Shown here piece by piece: positions 54,979-63,801 of a stretch of DNA of 64,000 nucleotides. The notes below the pieces were generated by a model. It was not told the DNA's origin. It did no database searches and was given only the letters and a program-made list of their open reading frames with translations. The stretch's first letter is position 1. The number at the start of each line of letters is the position of its first letter. The stretch lies in assembly GCF_013372185.1 (NCBI RefSeq), contig NZ_CP053830.1, positions 186,001 through 250,000 on the forward strand. The letters are read 5' to 3'. The DNA comes from Campylobacter lari subsp. lari (GTDB lineage Bacteria; Campylobacterota; Campylobacteria; Campylobacterales; Campylobacteraceae). A program made the translations under genes and the position numbers.

Positions 54979-55063
54979 TAACAATTTTAATACAAAATAA
55001 AAATATTTATGCTTAAAAAAAGATTATTCTCAAAAAAACTAATAATTTCATAATCATTTTTTA

Positions 55064-55140
55064 AATAATGATAATTTTTATCGTTTAATTTTATTTTAAT
55101 AATACAGGGATATAATTTATCAAATAATAAAAATTATTAT
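55064..55140 (+). promoter_or_regulatory. katA control region: Fur-like box, -10, PerR-like palindrome
   Basis: The 19-mer at 55064-55082 (AATAATGATAATTTTTATC) matches 16 of 19 positions of the Fur consensus by my count. TATAAT at 55111-55116 is the -10. ATAATAA (55124-55130) and TTATTAT (55134-55140) form a perfect 7-3-7 palindrome at the predicted start, resembling PerR sites. AAAGGAG at 55143-55149 is the ribosome binding site. C. jejuni katA is known to respond to both iron and peroxide through Fur and PerR. Confidence 0.6.
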
Positions 55141-55154
55141 CTAAAGGAGACACA

Positions 55155-56579
55155 ATGAAAAAATTAACCAATGATTTTGGAAATATCGTAGCTGATAATC
55201 AAAATTCATTAACAGCAGGTTCTAAAGGCCCACTTTTAATGCAAGATTATATTTTGCTTGAAAAACTTGCTCATCAAAATAGAGAAAGAATTCCTGAAAG
55301 AGCAGTGCATGCCAAAGGAAGTGGTGCTTATGGTGAGCTTAAAATCACAGCAGATATTTCTAAATACACTAAAGCTAAAGTTTTACAACTTGGAGAAAGC
55401 ACACCTTTATTTATAAGATTTTCAACCGTTGCAGGCGAAGCAGGTGCAGCTGATGCAGAACGCGATGTGAGAGGTTTTGCGATTAAATTTTATACTAAAG
55501 AAGGAAATTGGGATTTAGTTGGTAATAATACTCCGACATTTTTTATAAGAGATGCGTATAAATTCCCTGATTTTATCCATACTCAAAAAAGAGATCCAAG
55601 AAGTAATTTAAGAAGCAATAACGCTGCTTGGGATTTTTGGAGCCTTTGTCCTGAAAGCTTGCATCAAGTTACTATTTTAATGAGCGATAGGGGGATTCCT
55701 GCAAGTTATCGTCATATGCATGGTTTTGGAAGTCACACTTATAGTTTGATTAATGATAAAAATGAAAGATTTTGGGTGAAATTTCATTTTAAAACCAAGC
55801 AAGGCATTAAAAATTTAACCAACGAAGAAGCGGCAAATTTAATAGCCAATGATAGAGAAAGTCATCAAAGAGATTTATATGAGGCTATTGAAAAAGGAGA
55901 TTTTCCAAAATGGACTTTCCAAATTCAAGTTTTAAAAGAAGATGAAGCAGAAAAATTAGGTTTTAATCCTTTTGATTTAACTAAAGTTTGGCCTCATAGT
56001 ATTGTACCTTTAATTGAAGTAGGCGAGTTAGTGCTTAATAAAAATGTACAAAATTATTTTAATGAGGTAGAACAAGCTGCATTTAGTCCAAGCAATATAG
56101 TTTCAGGTATTGGTTTTAGTCCTGATAAAATGCTTCAAGCTAGAATTTTTTCATATCCTGATGCACACAGATACCGCATAGGGACAAATTATCATTTATT
56201 GCCAGTTAATCGTGCAAAAAGTGAAGTAAATACTTATAATGTAGCAGGAGCTATGAATTTTGATACTTATAAAAATGGGCCAGCTTATTATGAACCAAAT
56301 AGCTATGATGATAGCCCAAAAGAAGATAAAAGCTATCTTGAACCTGATTTAGCACTTGAAGGTAATGCTCAAAGATATGCTCCGCTAGATGATGATTTTT
56401 ATACTCAACCAAGAGCCTTATTTGATATAATGAATGAAAGCCAAAAAGAGCAATTATTTAAAAATATCGCAGCTTCTATGAATGGGGTTGATGAAAAAAT
56501 TATTGCTAGAGCATTAAGTCATTTTGAAAAAATTTCAAGTGAATATGCAAATGGTGTTAAAAAAGCTTTAAAAATGTAA
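55155..56579 (+). CDS. katA: Catalase
   Basis: The 474-residue small-subunit haem catalase has the distal active-site region [18 protein letters not shown] (about residues 38-55, catalytic His), [20 protein letters not shown] (about 95-114), [13 protein letters not shown] (about 121-133, catalytic Asn) and the proximal haem ligand Tyr in [14 protein letters not shown] (about 334-347). It decomposes hydrogen peroxide. It is full length and preceded by an iron/peroxide-type control region; the ankyrin gene follows, as in C. jejuni, where that protein aids haem trafficking to catalase. Confidence 0.97.
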   Translation: MKKLTNDFGNIVADNQNSLTAGSKGPLLMQDYILLEKLAHQNRERIPERAVHAKGSGAYGELKITADISKYTKAKVLQLGESTPLFIRFSTVAGEAGAADAERDVRGFAIKFYTKEGNWDLVGNNTPTFFIRDAYKFPDFIHTQKRDPRSNLRSNNAAWDFWSLCPESLHQVTILMSDRGIPASYRHMHGFGSHTYSLINDKNERFWVKFHFKTKQGIKNLTNEEAANLIANDRESHQRDLYEAIEKGDFPKWTFQIQVLKEDEAEKLGFNPFDLTKVWPHSIVPLIEVGELVLNKNVQNYFNEVEQAAFSPSNIVSGIGFSPDKMLQARIFSYPDAHRYRIGTNYHLLPVNRAKSEVNTYNVAGAMNFDTYKNGPAYYEPNSYDDSPKEDKSYLEPDLALEGNAQRYAPLDDDFYTQPRALFDIMNESQKEQLFKNIAASMNGVDEKIIARALSHFEKISSEYANGVKKALKM

Positions 56580-56586
56580 TTTTTAC

Positions 56587-56606
56587 TTGCCACTTTCGGG
56601 TGGCAA
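56587..56606 (+). terminator. Hairpin between katA and the ankyrin gene
   Basis: TTGCCAC (56587-56593) pairs with GTGGCAA (56600-56606) around TTTCGG. There is little T-run, so read-through into the ankyrin gene (start 56630) is likely; the hairpin could also stabilise the katA message. Confidence 0.5.
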
Positions 56607-56629
56607 ATTAAAGATTATAAAGGAAAAAT

Positions 56630-57118
56630 ATGTTTAGCAGCGAAGAAGAAAAAAGAATTCAAGAACTTTGCACTATGGCTTTTGATTATGCAAGAAAAAA
56701 TGATGTGCAAAATTTAAAGATTATGATAGAAGCTGGTTTGAGTGTGAATTTAAAAAATCATAAAGGTGATAGTCTTTTAATGCTTGCAAGTTATCATAAT
56801 TCTTATGAATGTGCTAAATTTTTATTAGAAAATAAAGCTAGGGTGGATGAAAAAAATGATAGAGGTCAAACTCCACTAGCTGGAGTATGTTTTAAAGGGT
56901 ATTTGCCTATGTGTGAGCTTTTGGTTAAACATGGAGCAAATATAGATGAAAATAATGGTTTAGGCATGACTCCATTTGCTTTTGCATTAATGTTTGGGCA
57001 TAGAGATATAGTAGAGTTTTTAACAAAGCACTCTAAAAAAAGTTTTCTTAAAAAAATATGTTTTGCTATGCTAAAAATTTTTAAAAGAAAAGAAAAGTTA
57101 AACTCTTTGAAAAAATAA
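56630..57118 (+). CDS. Ankyrin-repeat protein linked to catalase
   Basis: The 162-residue protein has three to four ankyrin repeats (about residues 20-140; KGDSLLMLASYHNSYECAKF, DRGQTPLAGVCFKGYLPMCE, GMTPFAFALMFGHRDIVEF) and a basic C-terminus. There is no signal peptide. The C. jejuni orthologue Cj1386, also directly after katA, is reported to help deliver haem to catalase; synteny makes the same role likely here. AAAGGAAAAAT precedes the ATG. Confidence 0.85.
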   Translation: MFSSEEEKRIQELCTMAFDYARKNDVQNLKIMIEAGLSVNLKNHKGDSLLMLASYHNSYECAKFLLENKARVDEKNDRGQTPLAGVCFKGYLPMCELLVKHGANIDENNGLGMTPFAFALMFGHRDIVEFLTKHSKKSFLKKICFAMLKIFKRKEKLNSLKK

Positions 57119-57130
57119 AAATTATAAAAT

Positions 57131-57158
57131 TATCCTTTTATTTGTAAATAGAAGGATA
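57131..57158 (+). promoter_or_regulatory. Hairpin sequestering the argH ribosome binding site
   Basis: TATCCTTTTATT (57131-57142) pairs with AATAGAAGGATA (57147-57158), including one T-G wobble, around TGTA. The right arm contains AAGGA (57152-57156), 5 nt before the argH ATG at 57162. With no T-tail it looks like translation control rather than termination. Confidence 0.65.
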
Positions 57159-57161
57159 GAT

Positions 57162-58562
57162 ATGTCACAAAAAGCAGAGAAATTATGGGGTGGAAGATTT
57201 GATTTACCTACAAATAAACTTGTAGAAGAATATACTGCTTCATTATTGGTTGAGCCAAGACTTGCTCCTTTTGATATACAAGGAAGTATTGTTCATGCTA
57301 AGATGCTTGCAAAAGAAGGCATTATAAAAGAAGATGAAGCAAAAACTATCATCAAGGGTTTAGAGCAAGTTAAAGAAGAAATTCAAAATGGAAGCTTTGT
57401 TTTTGATATAGCTGATGAGGATATTCATATGGCTATAGAAAAAAGAATGACACAAATTGTAGGGAGTGTTGGTGGTAAACTTCACACTGCAAGAAGCAGA
57501 AATGATCAAACTACGCTTGATTCAAAAATGCATATGAGAGCAGTTATAAAAGAAATTCTAAATCAAATTATTGCTTTGCAAGAAGAAATTATAAATCAAG
57601 CTCAAAAAAATATCAAAGCTATTATGCCAGGTTATACACATTTACAAACAGGTCAGCCAGTGCTTTTTTCACATTGGATCATGGCGTATTTTTGGATGTT
57701 AAGTAGGGATTATTCTCGTTTTGAGGATTTATATAAAAGAATGAATGAGTGTCCTTTAGGAGCAGCTGCACTTGGTGGAACCACATTTAATATAGACAGA
57801 CATTTTTGTGCCAAAGAATTAGGTTTTGCAAAACCAACAGAAAATAGCATTGATAGCGTTAGCGATAGAGATCATATGGTGGAATTTACTTCTGTGGCTG
57901 CAATGTGCTTTATGCACCTTAGTCGTTTTTGTGAAGAGCTTATACTTTTTTCAAGTCAAGATTTTAAATTTATAGAATTAAGTGATGATTTTTGTACAGG
58001 CTCAAGCATAATGCCTCAAAAGAAAAATCCTGATGTGGCTGAAAAAATGCGTGGTAAGACAGGTAGAATGTATGGCAATGTTATGGCAATGCTAACTATT
58101 ATGAAAGGTATTCCACTAGCTTATAATACTGACATGAGTGAAGATAAGGCTCAAGTTTATGATTCTATGGATACTTTAATGGCAAGTTTAAAAATCATAA
58201 CTCCTATGATAGAAAAAATGCAAGTAAATGCTGATAATACAAAAGCAGCGGCTGCAAAAGGTTTTTCAAATGCCACAGATATGGCTGATTATTTAGTAAG
58301 AAAAAATATACCTTTTAGAAAAGCTCATGAGATAGTGGGTTTGGCGGTAAATTATTGTATTAAAAATGGAAAAATGCTTGAAGAGCTTAGCATGGAAGAA
58401 TTTCATCAATTTAATGAAAATATTCAAGATGATATTTATGAGGCAATTGCTTTGCAAACTTGCGTAGATGCAAGGCTTTCTTATGGTGGTACAGGAACAA
58501 AAGTGGTATTAGAGCAAATTAAACATGCAAAAGAATTTTTAGAGAAACTAAAAAAAGATTGA
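57162..58562 (+). CDS. argH: Argininosuccinate lyase
   Basis: The 466-residue member of the fumarase/aspartase superfamily has LWGGRF near the start, VGGKLHTARSRNDQ (about residues 103-116), PGYTHLQTGQPVLFSHW (about 156-172) and the lyase signature GSSIMPQKKNPD (about 279-290, catalytic Ser). It splits argininosuccinate into arginine and fumarate. The gene sits between the katA-ankyrin pair and a YheO regulator, whereas in C. jejuni argH is elsewhere. A hairpin buries its ribosome binding site. Confidence 0.96.
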   Translation: MSQKAEKLWGGRFDLPTNKLVEEYTASLLVEPRLAPFDIQGSIVHAKMLAKEGIIKEDEAKTIIKGLEQVKEEIQNGSFVFDIADEDIHMAIEKRMTQIVGSVGGKLHTARSRNDQTTLDSKMHMRAVIKEILNQIIALQEEIINQAQKNIKAIMPGYTHLQTGQPVLFSHWIMAYFWMLSRDYSRFEDLYKRMNECPLGAAALGGTTFNIDRHFCAKELGFAKPTENSIDSVSDRDHMVEFTSVAAMCFMHLSRFCEELILFSSQDFKFIELSDDFCTGSSIMPQKKNPDVAEKMRGKTGRMYGNVMAMLTIMKGIPLAYNTDMSEDKAQVYDSMDTLMASLKIITPMIEKMQVNADNTKAAAAKGFSNATDMADYLVRKNIPFRKAHEIVGLAVNYCIKNGKMLEELSMEEFHQFNENIQDDIYEAIALQTCVDARLSYGGTGTKVVLEQIKHAKEFLEKLKKD

Positions 58563-58602
58563 GTTTAACAATCATGATTATATCATGCATGTTATATATA
58601 GA

Positions 58603-59271
58603 TTATTTTTTAAGTTTTTGCAAATACCTATAGACGCTAGGTTCTGATATATTAAGTGATTTAGCAACTATAGGTATACTTCCTTTTATATTAAAAATTC
58701 CCTTCGAGTGAAGCTTTTTAATAATCTCATCTTTTTGCTCAGTGCTTAAGCTATATCCTGAATTTAAATATTTTAAGTCTATGTTTTCAGCTAAAATATC
58801 TTCTATAGAATGGCTAAGTGTTTCTATATTACTCACATTGTGTAAATTTACATTGTTTTGATTGTGAATATCTAACAAATCACTAAAATCATTGATTTTT
58901 TCAAGTTCTATGATTTTGCTAATAGCGTTCCTAAGCTCTGTGGTATCATGATTTATACATAAAATTCCCACAATTTTATTTTGATTTTTAATGAAAAAAG
59001 TTGATCCAGTAACAATCTTAGACTTTCCAACCTTTGCTTTATAATCACATAAAAAATCTTTATTTAAATACTCTTTTTCTTGTATAAGCTCACTTGCAAA
59101 AGAAGTTAATGGAGAATTAATTGTTCTTCCACTAATGTGGTTATTTGCAATGGCTGCTATATATGAACCCTCAGGTGCAATCACATGAAAAACTATTTCA
59201 TATTGATCCCCAAGTACCTGTCCCAAAAACTGAGTAAGCTTGATAAATAATTCTTTTTGTTGTTCATCCAT
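58603..59271 (-). CDS. YheO-type PAS/HTH transcriptional regulator, paralogue 2
   Basis: The 222-residue protein has a PAS_6 domain (about residues 8-115; NHISGRTINSPLTSFASELI, GSTFFIKNQNKIVGILCINH) and HTH_22 (about 180-222; GSIPIVAKSLNISEPSVYRY). It is clearly related to the regulator at 54274-54912. It is divergent from ridA-dcuC-metC-lyase-prpD and is probably its regulator; C. jejuni has a single YheO-type gene in this place (Cj1387c). The ligand is unknown. Confidence 0.87.
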   Translation of the reverse strand: MDEQQKELFIKLTQFLGQVLGDQYEIVFHVIAPEGSYIAAIANNHISGRTINSPLTSFASELIQEKEYLNKDFLCDYKAKVGKSKIVTGSTFFIKNQNKIVGILCINHDTTELRNAISKIIELEKINDFSDLLDIHNQNNVNLHNVSNIETLSHSIEDILAENIDLKYLNSGYSLSTEQKDEIIKKLHSKGIFNIKGSIPIVAKSLNISEPSVYRYLQKLKK

Positions 59272-59324
59272 GATCTAGACCTTTTTGTTGTTTTTTGTTA
59301 TTTTACAAAATATTTTCATCAAAG

Positions 59325-59403
59325 TTGTTAATAATTATAACAATAAAAAAAATTATTATTATGATAAAAAAATATTGACAATTTATTATTATGATGATAA
59401 TAT
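59325..59403 (+). promoter_or_regulatory. Promoter region of the ridA operon
   Basis: TTGACA (59375-59380) and TAATAT (59398-59403) are separated by exactly 17 bp, an unusually complete sigma70 promoter for Campylobacter. Upstream, TTGTTA (59325-59330) and TAACAA (59338-59343) form an inverted repeat. The region is rich in ATTATTAT-type motifs that could bind Fur, PerR or the divergent YheO regulator. Confidence 0.5.
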
Positions 59404-59438
59404 TATATTATGATTTCATTTAAACAAAAGGAGTATAC

Positions 59439-59801
59439 ATGGCAAATTATCCAAAGGCTATAGGACCATATTCAGCTTATAGAGAAGCTAATGGTTTGTT
59501 ATTTATTTCAGGGCAACTTCCTATTAATCCAGAAAGTGGAAATATAGAAAGTGAAGATGTAAAAGAGCAAACAAGACAATCATTGTTAAATATTAAGGCT
59601 ATATTAGAAGAAAATAATCTTTATTTTAACAATGTAGTTAAAACAACTTGCTTTTTAGCAGATATCAATGATTTTGTGGCTTTCAATGAGGTTTATTCTG
59701 AATTTTTCGCAGCTCCATATCCTGCAAGAAGTGCTTTTGCGGTAAAAGATCTTCCTAAGGGTGCTAAAGTGGAGATAGAGGTTATAGCTCATAAAGGATA
59801 G
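59439..59801 (+). CDS. ridA: RidA-family enamine/imine deaminase
   Basis: The 120-residue YjgF/YER057c/UK114 protein begins with PKAIGPYSAYREANGLLFIS (residues 5-24), contains ISGQLPINPESG and ends with the signature PARSAFAVKDLPKGAKVEIE (about 95-114), including the Arg that binds the carboxylate. RidA hydrolyses reactive enamines such as 2-aminoacrylate released by PLP enzymes. Its place two genes before a PLP beta-lyase suits that role. It ends 3 nt before the transporter gene. Confidence 0.93.
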   Translation: MANYPKAIGPYSAYREANGLLFISGQLPINPESGNIESEDVKEQTRQSLLNIKAILEENNLYFNNVVKTTCFLADINDFVAFNEVYSEFFAAPYPARSAFAVKDLPKGAKVEIEVIAHKG

Positions 59802-59804
59802 AGC

Positions 59805-61244
59805 ATGTTGGGTTTATTTTTTGCAGGATGTTCTGTATTTTTACTTGTATTTATGCTCTATAAAAAAATCAACGCCCATATGGCGTTGCTTTTAAGTGGT
59901 TTATTCTTGCTAGCTTTAGCAGGAATTTTTGGACTTTCTCCTATTATTAGTGAAAAGCAATCTTTACATTTAGGTCTTTTTGATATTTTCCAAGTAGTAA
60001 ATACCAAAATGTCAAGCACTCTAGCAGGACTTGGACTTACTTTAATGTGTATAGCAGGGTTCTCTGCTTATATGGATCATGTGGGTGCAAGTTATGCTTT
60101 ATTTAAAGTATTTGAAAGACCTTTAAAGGCAGTAAAATCACCTTATATTTTATTGCTAGTTTCATATTTTGTAGTGCAATTTTTAGTTCTTTTTATACCA
60201 TCGCATGCGGGTTTAGCACTTTTACTTATGGTTACTATGTATCCTATTTTGGTGCGCTCAGGAGTTTCTAAACTTTCAGCACTTTCAGTAATTGGAATTT
60301 GCCAATATATTGATCATGGCCCAGGGAGTGGTAATGTGATTTTGGCTGCAAAAACAGCTGAAATTGATCCTGCGGTGTATTTTGTACATTATCAATTGCC
60401 AACTACTATACCAATCATAATAGCAGTAGGTATTGCAATTTATTTTTGCTCAAAATATTTTGATAAAAAAGAAAATTTCACATTTAACCGTGATGATGTT
60501 GAAAAAGAATTAGCAGAAAATGATGGCAAAAGTGAAGAGCTTAAAAAGCCACCTAGAATTTATGCTATTTTACCTATTATACCTTTAGTATTGATTTTGG
60601 GCTTTAGTAGTGTTTTAGATAGCATTATGGTGCTAATGGGACTTACTACTATGGAAGAAGTTAAAGCAGCTTCATCTACTGCTATTAAAATGAATGTACC
60701 AGTTGCTATGATGATTTCAACCTTTATAGCGATTATTTTTGAAATCATTCGTTATAGAAGTTTGATTGATACTTTAAATTCTATTATGGTATTTTTCAAA
60801 GGTATGGGACATTTGTTTGTAATTACAGTTTCTTTGATCGTTTGTGGTCAAGTTTTTGCAAGCGGACTTTTATCAGTTGGTTTTGTAGATACTTTAATAG
60901 GTTTTGCAAAAGATGCAGGTTTTGGAGTGCTTGCTATTATTATAGCAGTTTCTATTTTGCTTGCTGTATGTGCATTTTTAATGGGTTCAGGAAATGCAGC
61001 ATTTTTCTCTTTTGCACCACTTATCCCAAATATAGCAAAATCTTTTGGCGTTGAAACCATAGCTATGATAGCACCTATTCAAATCATGACAGGTTTTGGT
61101 AGATGTGTTTCACCTATTGCACCTGCTATTTTGGCAATTTCAGCTATGGCTAAAGTAAATCCATTGCAAGTTGTAAAAAGAACAGCTATCCCTATGCTTG
61201 TAGCTGCTATTGTTAATGTGATTATGACTTATATTTATCTATAA
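59805..61244 (+). CDS. dcuC: DcuC-family C4-dicarboxylate transporter
   Basis: The 479-residue protein has about 12 transmembrane segments and DcuC-like blocks: MSSTLAGLGLTLMCIAGFSA (about residues 67-86), IGICQYIDHGPGSGNVILAA (about 162-181), and MGSGNAAFFSFAPLIPNI (about 392-409). Family members exchange or take up fumarate, succinate or similar dicarboxylates. The C. jejuni counterpart (Cj1389) is reported as degraded in some strains; here the frame is intact. The substrate in this operon may be a modified dicarboxylate. Confidence 0.8.
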   Translation: MLGLFFAGCSVFLLVFMLYKKINAHMALLLSGLFLLALAGIFGLSPIISEKQSLHLGLFDIFQVVNTKMSSTLAGLGLTLMCIAGFSAYMDHVGASYALFKVFERPLKAVKSPYILLLVSYFVVQFLVLFIPSHAGLALLLMVTMYPILVRSGVSKLSALSVIGICQYIDHGPGSGNVILAAKTAEIDPAVYFVHYQLPTTIPIIIAVGIAIYFCSKYFDKKENFTFNRDDVEKELAENDGKSEELKKPPRIYAILPIIPLVLILGFSSVLDSIMVLMGLTTMEEVKAASSTAIKMNVPVAMMISTFIAIIFEIIRYRSLIDTLNSIMVFFKGMGHLFVITVSLIVCGQVFASGLLSVGFVDTLIGFAKDAGFGVLAIIIAVSILLAVCAFLMGSGNAAFFSFAPLIPNIAKSFGVETIAMIAPIQIMTGFGRCVSPIAPAILAISAMAKVNPLQVVKRTAIPMLVAAIVNVIMTYIYL

Positions 61245-61257
61245 AAAGGAGTACAAA

Positions 61258-62427
61258 ATGAATAACAAAACTAAATTAATCCACCTAGGAAGAGGCGATC
61301 AAAGCGCCGAAGTAAGATCAGTTAATCCAACCTTAATGCGTGCATCAACTATACTTTTTAAAGATCATGCAACTTGGCAAAAATACCGCGAGCTAAGAAA
61401 AACCGATCGTGTTTTAAGTTATGGCGCTAGAGGAACAGCTACAAATTTCGAACTTGAAAAACTAATTTGCGCGCTTGAAGGTGGCCATAGAGCGCAACTT
61501 TTCCCAACAGGACTTGCAGCACTAGCTATGGTGCTTTTAAATTATGCTAGCAAAGATGCTCATTTTTTAATCACTGATGCTATTTATGGACCTGTTAGAA
61601 CAATTTGTGATTTATTTTTAACTAAAATGGGTGTAGAAATTGACTTTTTAAAAGCTGATGCTTCTGATGTAGAAGAAAAAATTAAACCAAACACAAAATT
61701 AATCCTTTGTGAAAGCCCAGGTTCTATCCTTTATGAAATCATAGATTTGCCAAAACTTTGTGAAATCGCGCACAAACATAATATACCAGTAGCGATTGAT
61801 AATACTTATTCAAGTGGGTATTTTTTAAATCCGCTTGAACTTGGCGTGGATATTTCAGTGATTGCAGCGACTAAATACTTAAGTGGGCATTCAGATGTTA
61901 CTATGGGTATAGTAGTAATTAATGAAAAAGAATGGAAAAATTTTGACAAATTACCAGAAGCTTTAGGATTTACTACAAGCCCTGATGATGTTTATTTAGT
62001 GCTTCGTGGTATGAGAACTTTGGATGTAAGAATGAAAGCTCATGAAAAAAGTGCAGATGAGGTGGTAGAGTTTTTACAAAGTAGAAAAGAAGTTAAAACA
62101 ATTTTTTATCCAAAATTAAAAACTCATCCAAATCATGAAGTTTTTATGCGCGATCATAAAGGTGCTAATGGTATGGTAACGATTGAATTTGCAGATGGTA
62201 TTTCAAAAGAACAAGCTATTGAGTTTGTAGATAATTTAGAATATTTTTCAATCGGTGCAAGCTGGGGTGGATATGAGAGTTTAGCTACTGTTACTACTCC
62301 ACCAAGAACGGCAACAGACTGGAGTGCTAGAGGGCCTTTTGTGAGATTTCATATAGGTCTTGAAGATAGTAAGGATTTGATTGCTGATTTAAAACAAGCA
62401 TTTGAAAAAATAAATTTTAAAGGATAA
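61258..62427 (+). CDS. metC: PLP-dependent cystathionine beta-lyase-type enzyme
   Basis: The 389-residue Cys/Met-metabolism PLP enzyme has LSYGARGTATNFELE (about residues 60-74), the cofactor-stacking region LFPTGLAALAM (about 80-90), IDNTYSSGY, and the PLP-binding Lys in VIAATKYLSGHSDVTMG (about 201-217). The C-terminal SWGGYESL and RFHIGLE segments mark the MetC/beta-lyase branch. It should split cystathionine or another S-substituted cysteine into thiol, pyruvate and ammonia. AAAAGGAG precedes the ATG. Confidence 0.88.
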   Translation: MNNKTKLIHLGRGDQSAEVRSVNPTLMRASTILFKDHATWQKYRELRKTDRVLSYGARGTATNFELEKLICALEGGHRAQLFPTGLAALAMVLLNYASKDAHFLITDAIYGPVRTICDLFLTKMGVEIDFLKADASDVEEKIKPNTKLILCESPGSILYEIIDLPKLCEIAHKHNIPVAIDNTYSSGYFLNPLELGVDISVIAATKYLSGHSDVTMGIVVINEKEWKNFDKLPEALGFTTSPDDVYLVLRGMRTLDVRMKAHEKSADEVVEFLQSRKEVKTIFYPKLKTHPNHEVFMRDHKGANGMVTIEFADGISKEQAIEFVDNLEYFSIGASWGGYESLATVTTPPRTATDWSARGPFVRFHIGLEDSKDLIADLKQAFEKINFKG

Positions 62428-62430
62428 AAC

Positions 62431-63795
62431 ATGGGTGTGAGTGTATTTGATATGAGGTTGCTTCAAGATTCTTGGAGCACTCCTGCAATGAGAGCTATTT
62501 TTAGTGAAGAAAATAGAATTCAAAAATGGCTTGATGTAGAAGCTGCTCTAGCAAAAGCTCAAGCAAAACTTGGTATTATTCCTAACGAAGCAGCTACAGA
62601 AATAGCTAAAAAAGCGCATTATAAATTTATGGATATGGATTTTATTTTTGCTGAGTTTAAAAAGACTAAGCACCCTTTAGTACCTACTGTGCGTGGTTTG
62701 GAAAAAGCTTGTGAAAATGGTCTTGGTGAATATGTACACTTTGGTGTAACAACGCAAGATATCATTGATACAGGCTTAGTTTTACAATTTAAAGAAGCTA
62801 TGGCTTTAATCAAACAAGATTTAAAAGATATAGCTAAAAATTTAGCAAAAATCGCAAAAGAGCATAAAAACACTGCAATGATGGGAAGAACCTTAGCTTT
62901 GCAAGCTTTACCTATAACTTTTGGACACAAAGTTGCAATTTGGCTAAGTGAGCTTAATCGTCACTATGAAAGAATTATCGAGCTTGAAAAAAGATTATAT
63001 GTAGGATTAATCGTAGGTGCAGTGGGAACTAAAGCAAGTTTGAGTGATAAGGCTAATGAAGTAGAAAAACTTACTTTAGAAAGTTTAGGTTTAGAAGTTC
63101 CTGATATCTCATGGCAACCAGCAAGAGATCGTTTCATTGAGCTTGGCTATGTTTTAGGCAATATCAATGCAACCTTTAACAAAATCGCACATCAACTTTT
63201 AATCTTAGCTCATAATGAAATCGATGAAATTGCTGAGCCTTTTGGAAAAGGTCAAGTAGGAAGTTCTACCATGCCTCATAAAAGAAATCCTGCAGTAAGT
63301 GAAAATGCAGTAACTGTAAGTAATGCTCTAAGAGCTAATATTGCAATTTTAAGCGATATAGAAAGACATGAGCATGAAAGAGATGGTCAAGTTTGGAAAA
63401 TGGAATGGAAGCTTTTGCCAGAAGCATTTTTAATGCTTTCAGTGGTATTGGCAAATATGAAATTTGTCTTTGAAGGTTTAGAGGTTAAAAAAGACAAGAT
63501 GATAAAAAATCTTAACACGCTTAATGGTTTTGTATTAGCAGAACGCGTGATGTTTGCTTTGAGTGATCATTATGGTAAGCAACATGCACATGAAATTGTT
63601 TATGAAAATGCTATGAGGGGTATAGAAAATCATAAAACTTTCAAAGAAGTTTTACTTGAAGATGAGCGTGTGAGTAAGGTTTTAAGTGAAAAAGACATTG
63701 ATGTTTTAATGGATGCTACAACTTATGTAGGTTATGCACCAAAATTAGTTGATGAGTTCTTAGAAAAAATCGCTAATGCACCAATTCTAAAGTAG
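62431..63795 (+). CDS. Adenylosuccinate lyase-like fumarate lyase
   Basis: The 454-residue fumarase/aspartase-superfamily enzyme has HFGVTTQDIIDTG (about residues 97-109), the signature GQVGSSTMPHKRNP (about 274-287, catalytic Ser) and an ADSL_C C-terminal domain (about 370-450). It resembles adenylosuccinate lyase and the CMLE/EDDS-lyase branch. In C. jejuni the neighbouring orthologue is annotated simply as fumarate lyase, separate from purB, so the substrate is probably not adenylosuccinate. It follows metC by 3 nt and precedes prpD. Confidence 0.82.
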   Translation: MGVSVFDMRLLQDSWSTPAMRAIFSEENRIQKWLDVEAALAKAQAKLGIIPNEAATEIAKKAHYKFMDMDFIFAEFKKTKHPLVPTVRGLEKACENGLGEYVHFGVTTQDIIDTGLVLQFKEAMALIKQDLKDIAKNLAKIAKEHKNTAMMGRTLALQALPITFGHKVAIWLSELNRHYERIIELEKRLYVGLIVGAVGTKASLSDKANEVEKLTLESLGLEVPDISWQPARDRFIELGYVLGNINATFNKIAHQLLILAHNEIDEIAEPFGKGQVGSSTMPHKRNPAVSENAVTVSNALRANIAILSDIERHEHERDGQVWKMEWKLLPEAFLMLSVVLANMKFVFEGLEVKKDKMIKNLNTLNGFVLAERVMFALSDHYGKQHAHEIVYENAMRGIENHKTFKEVLLEDERVSKVLSEKDIDVLMDATTYVGYAPKLVDEFLEKIANAPILK

Positions 63796-63801
63796 GAAAA
63801 A

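Noticed and set aside
58563..58602. Small CATGA/TCATG hairpin between argH and the YheO gene
   Set aside because: The stem is only 5 bp and has no T-run after it, too weak to call a terminator.
60842..61060. Short frames on both strands inside the transporter gene
   Set aside because: They are shadows of dcuC membrane-segment codons.
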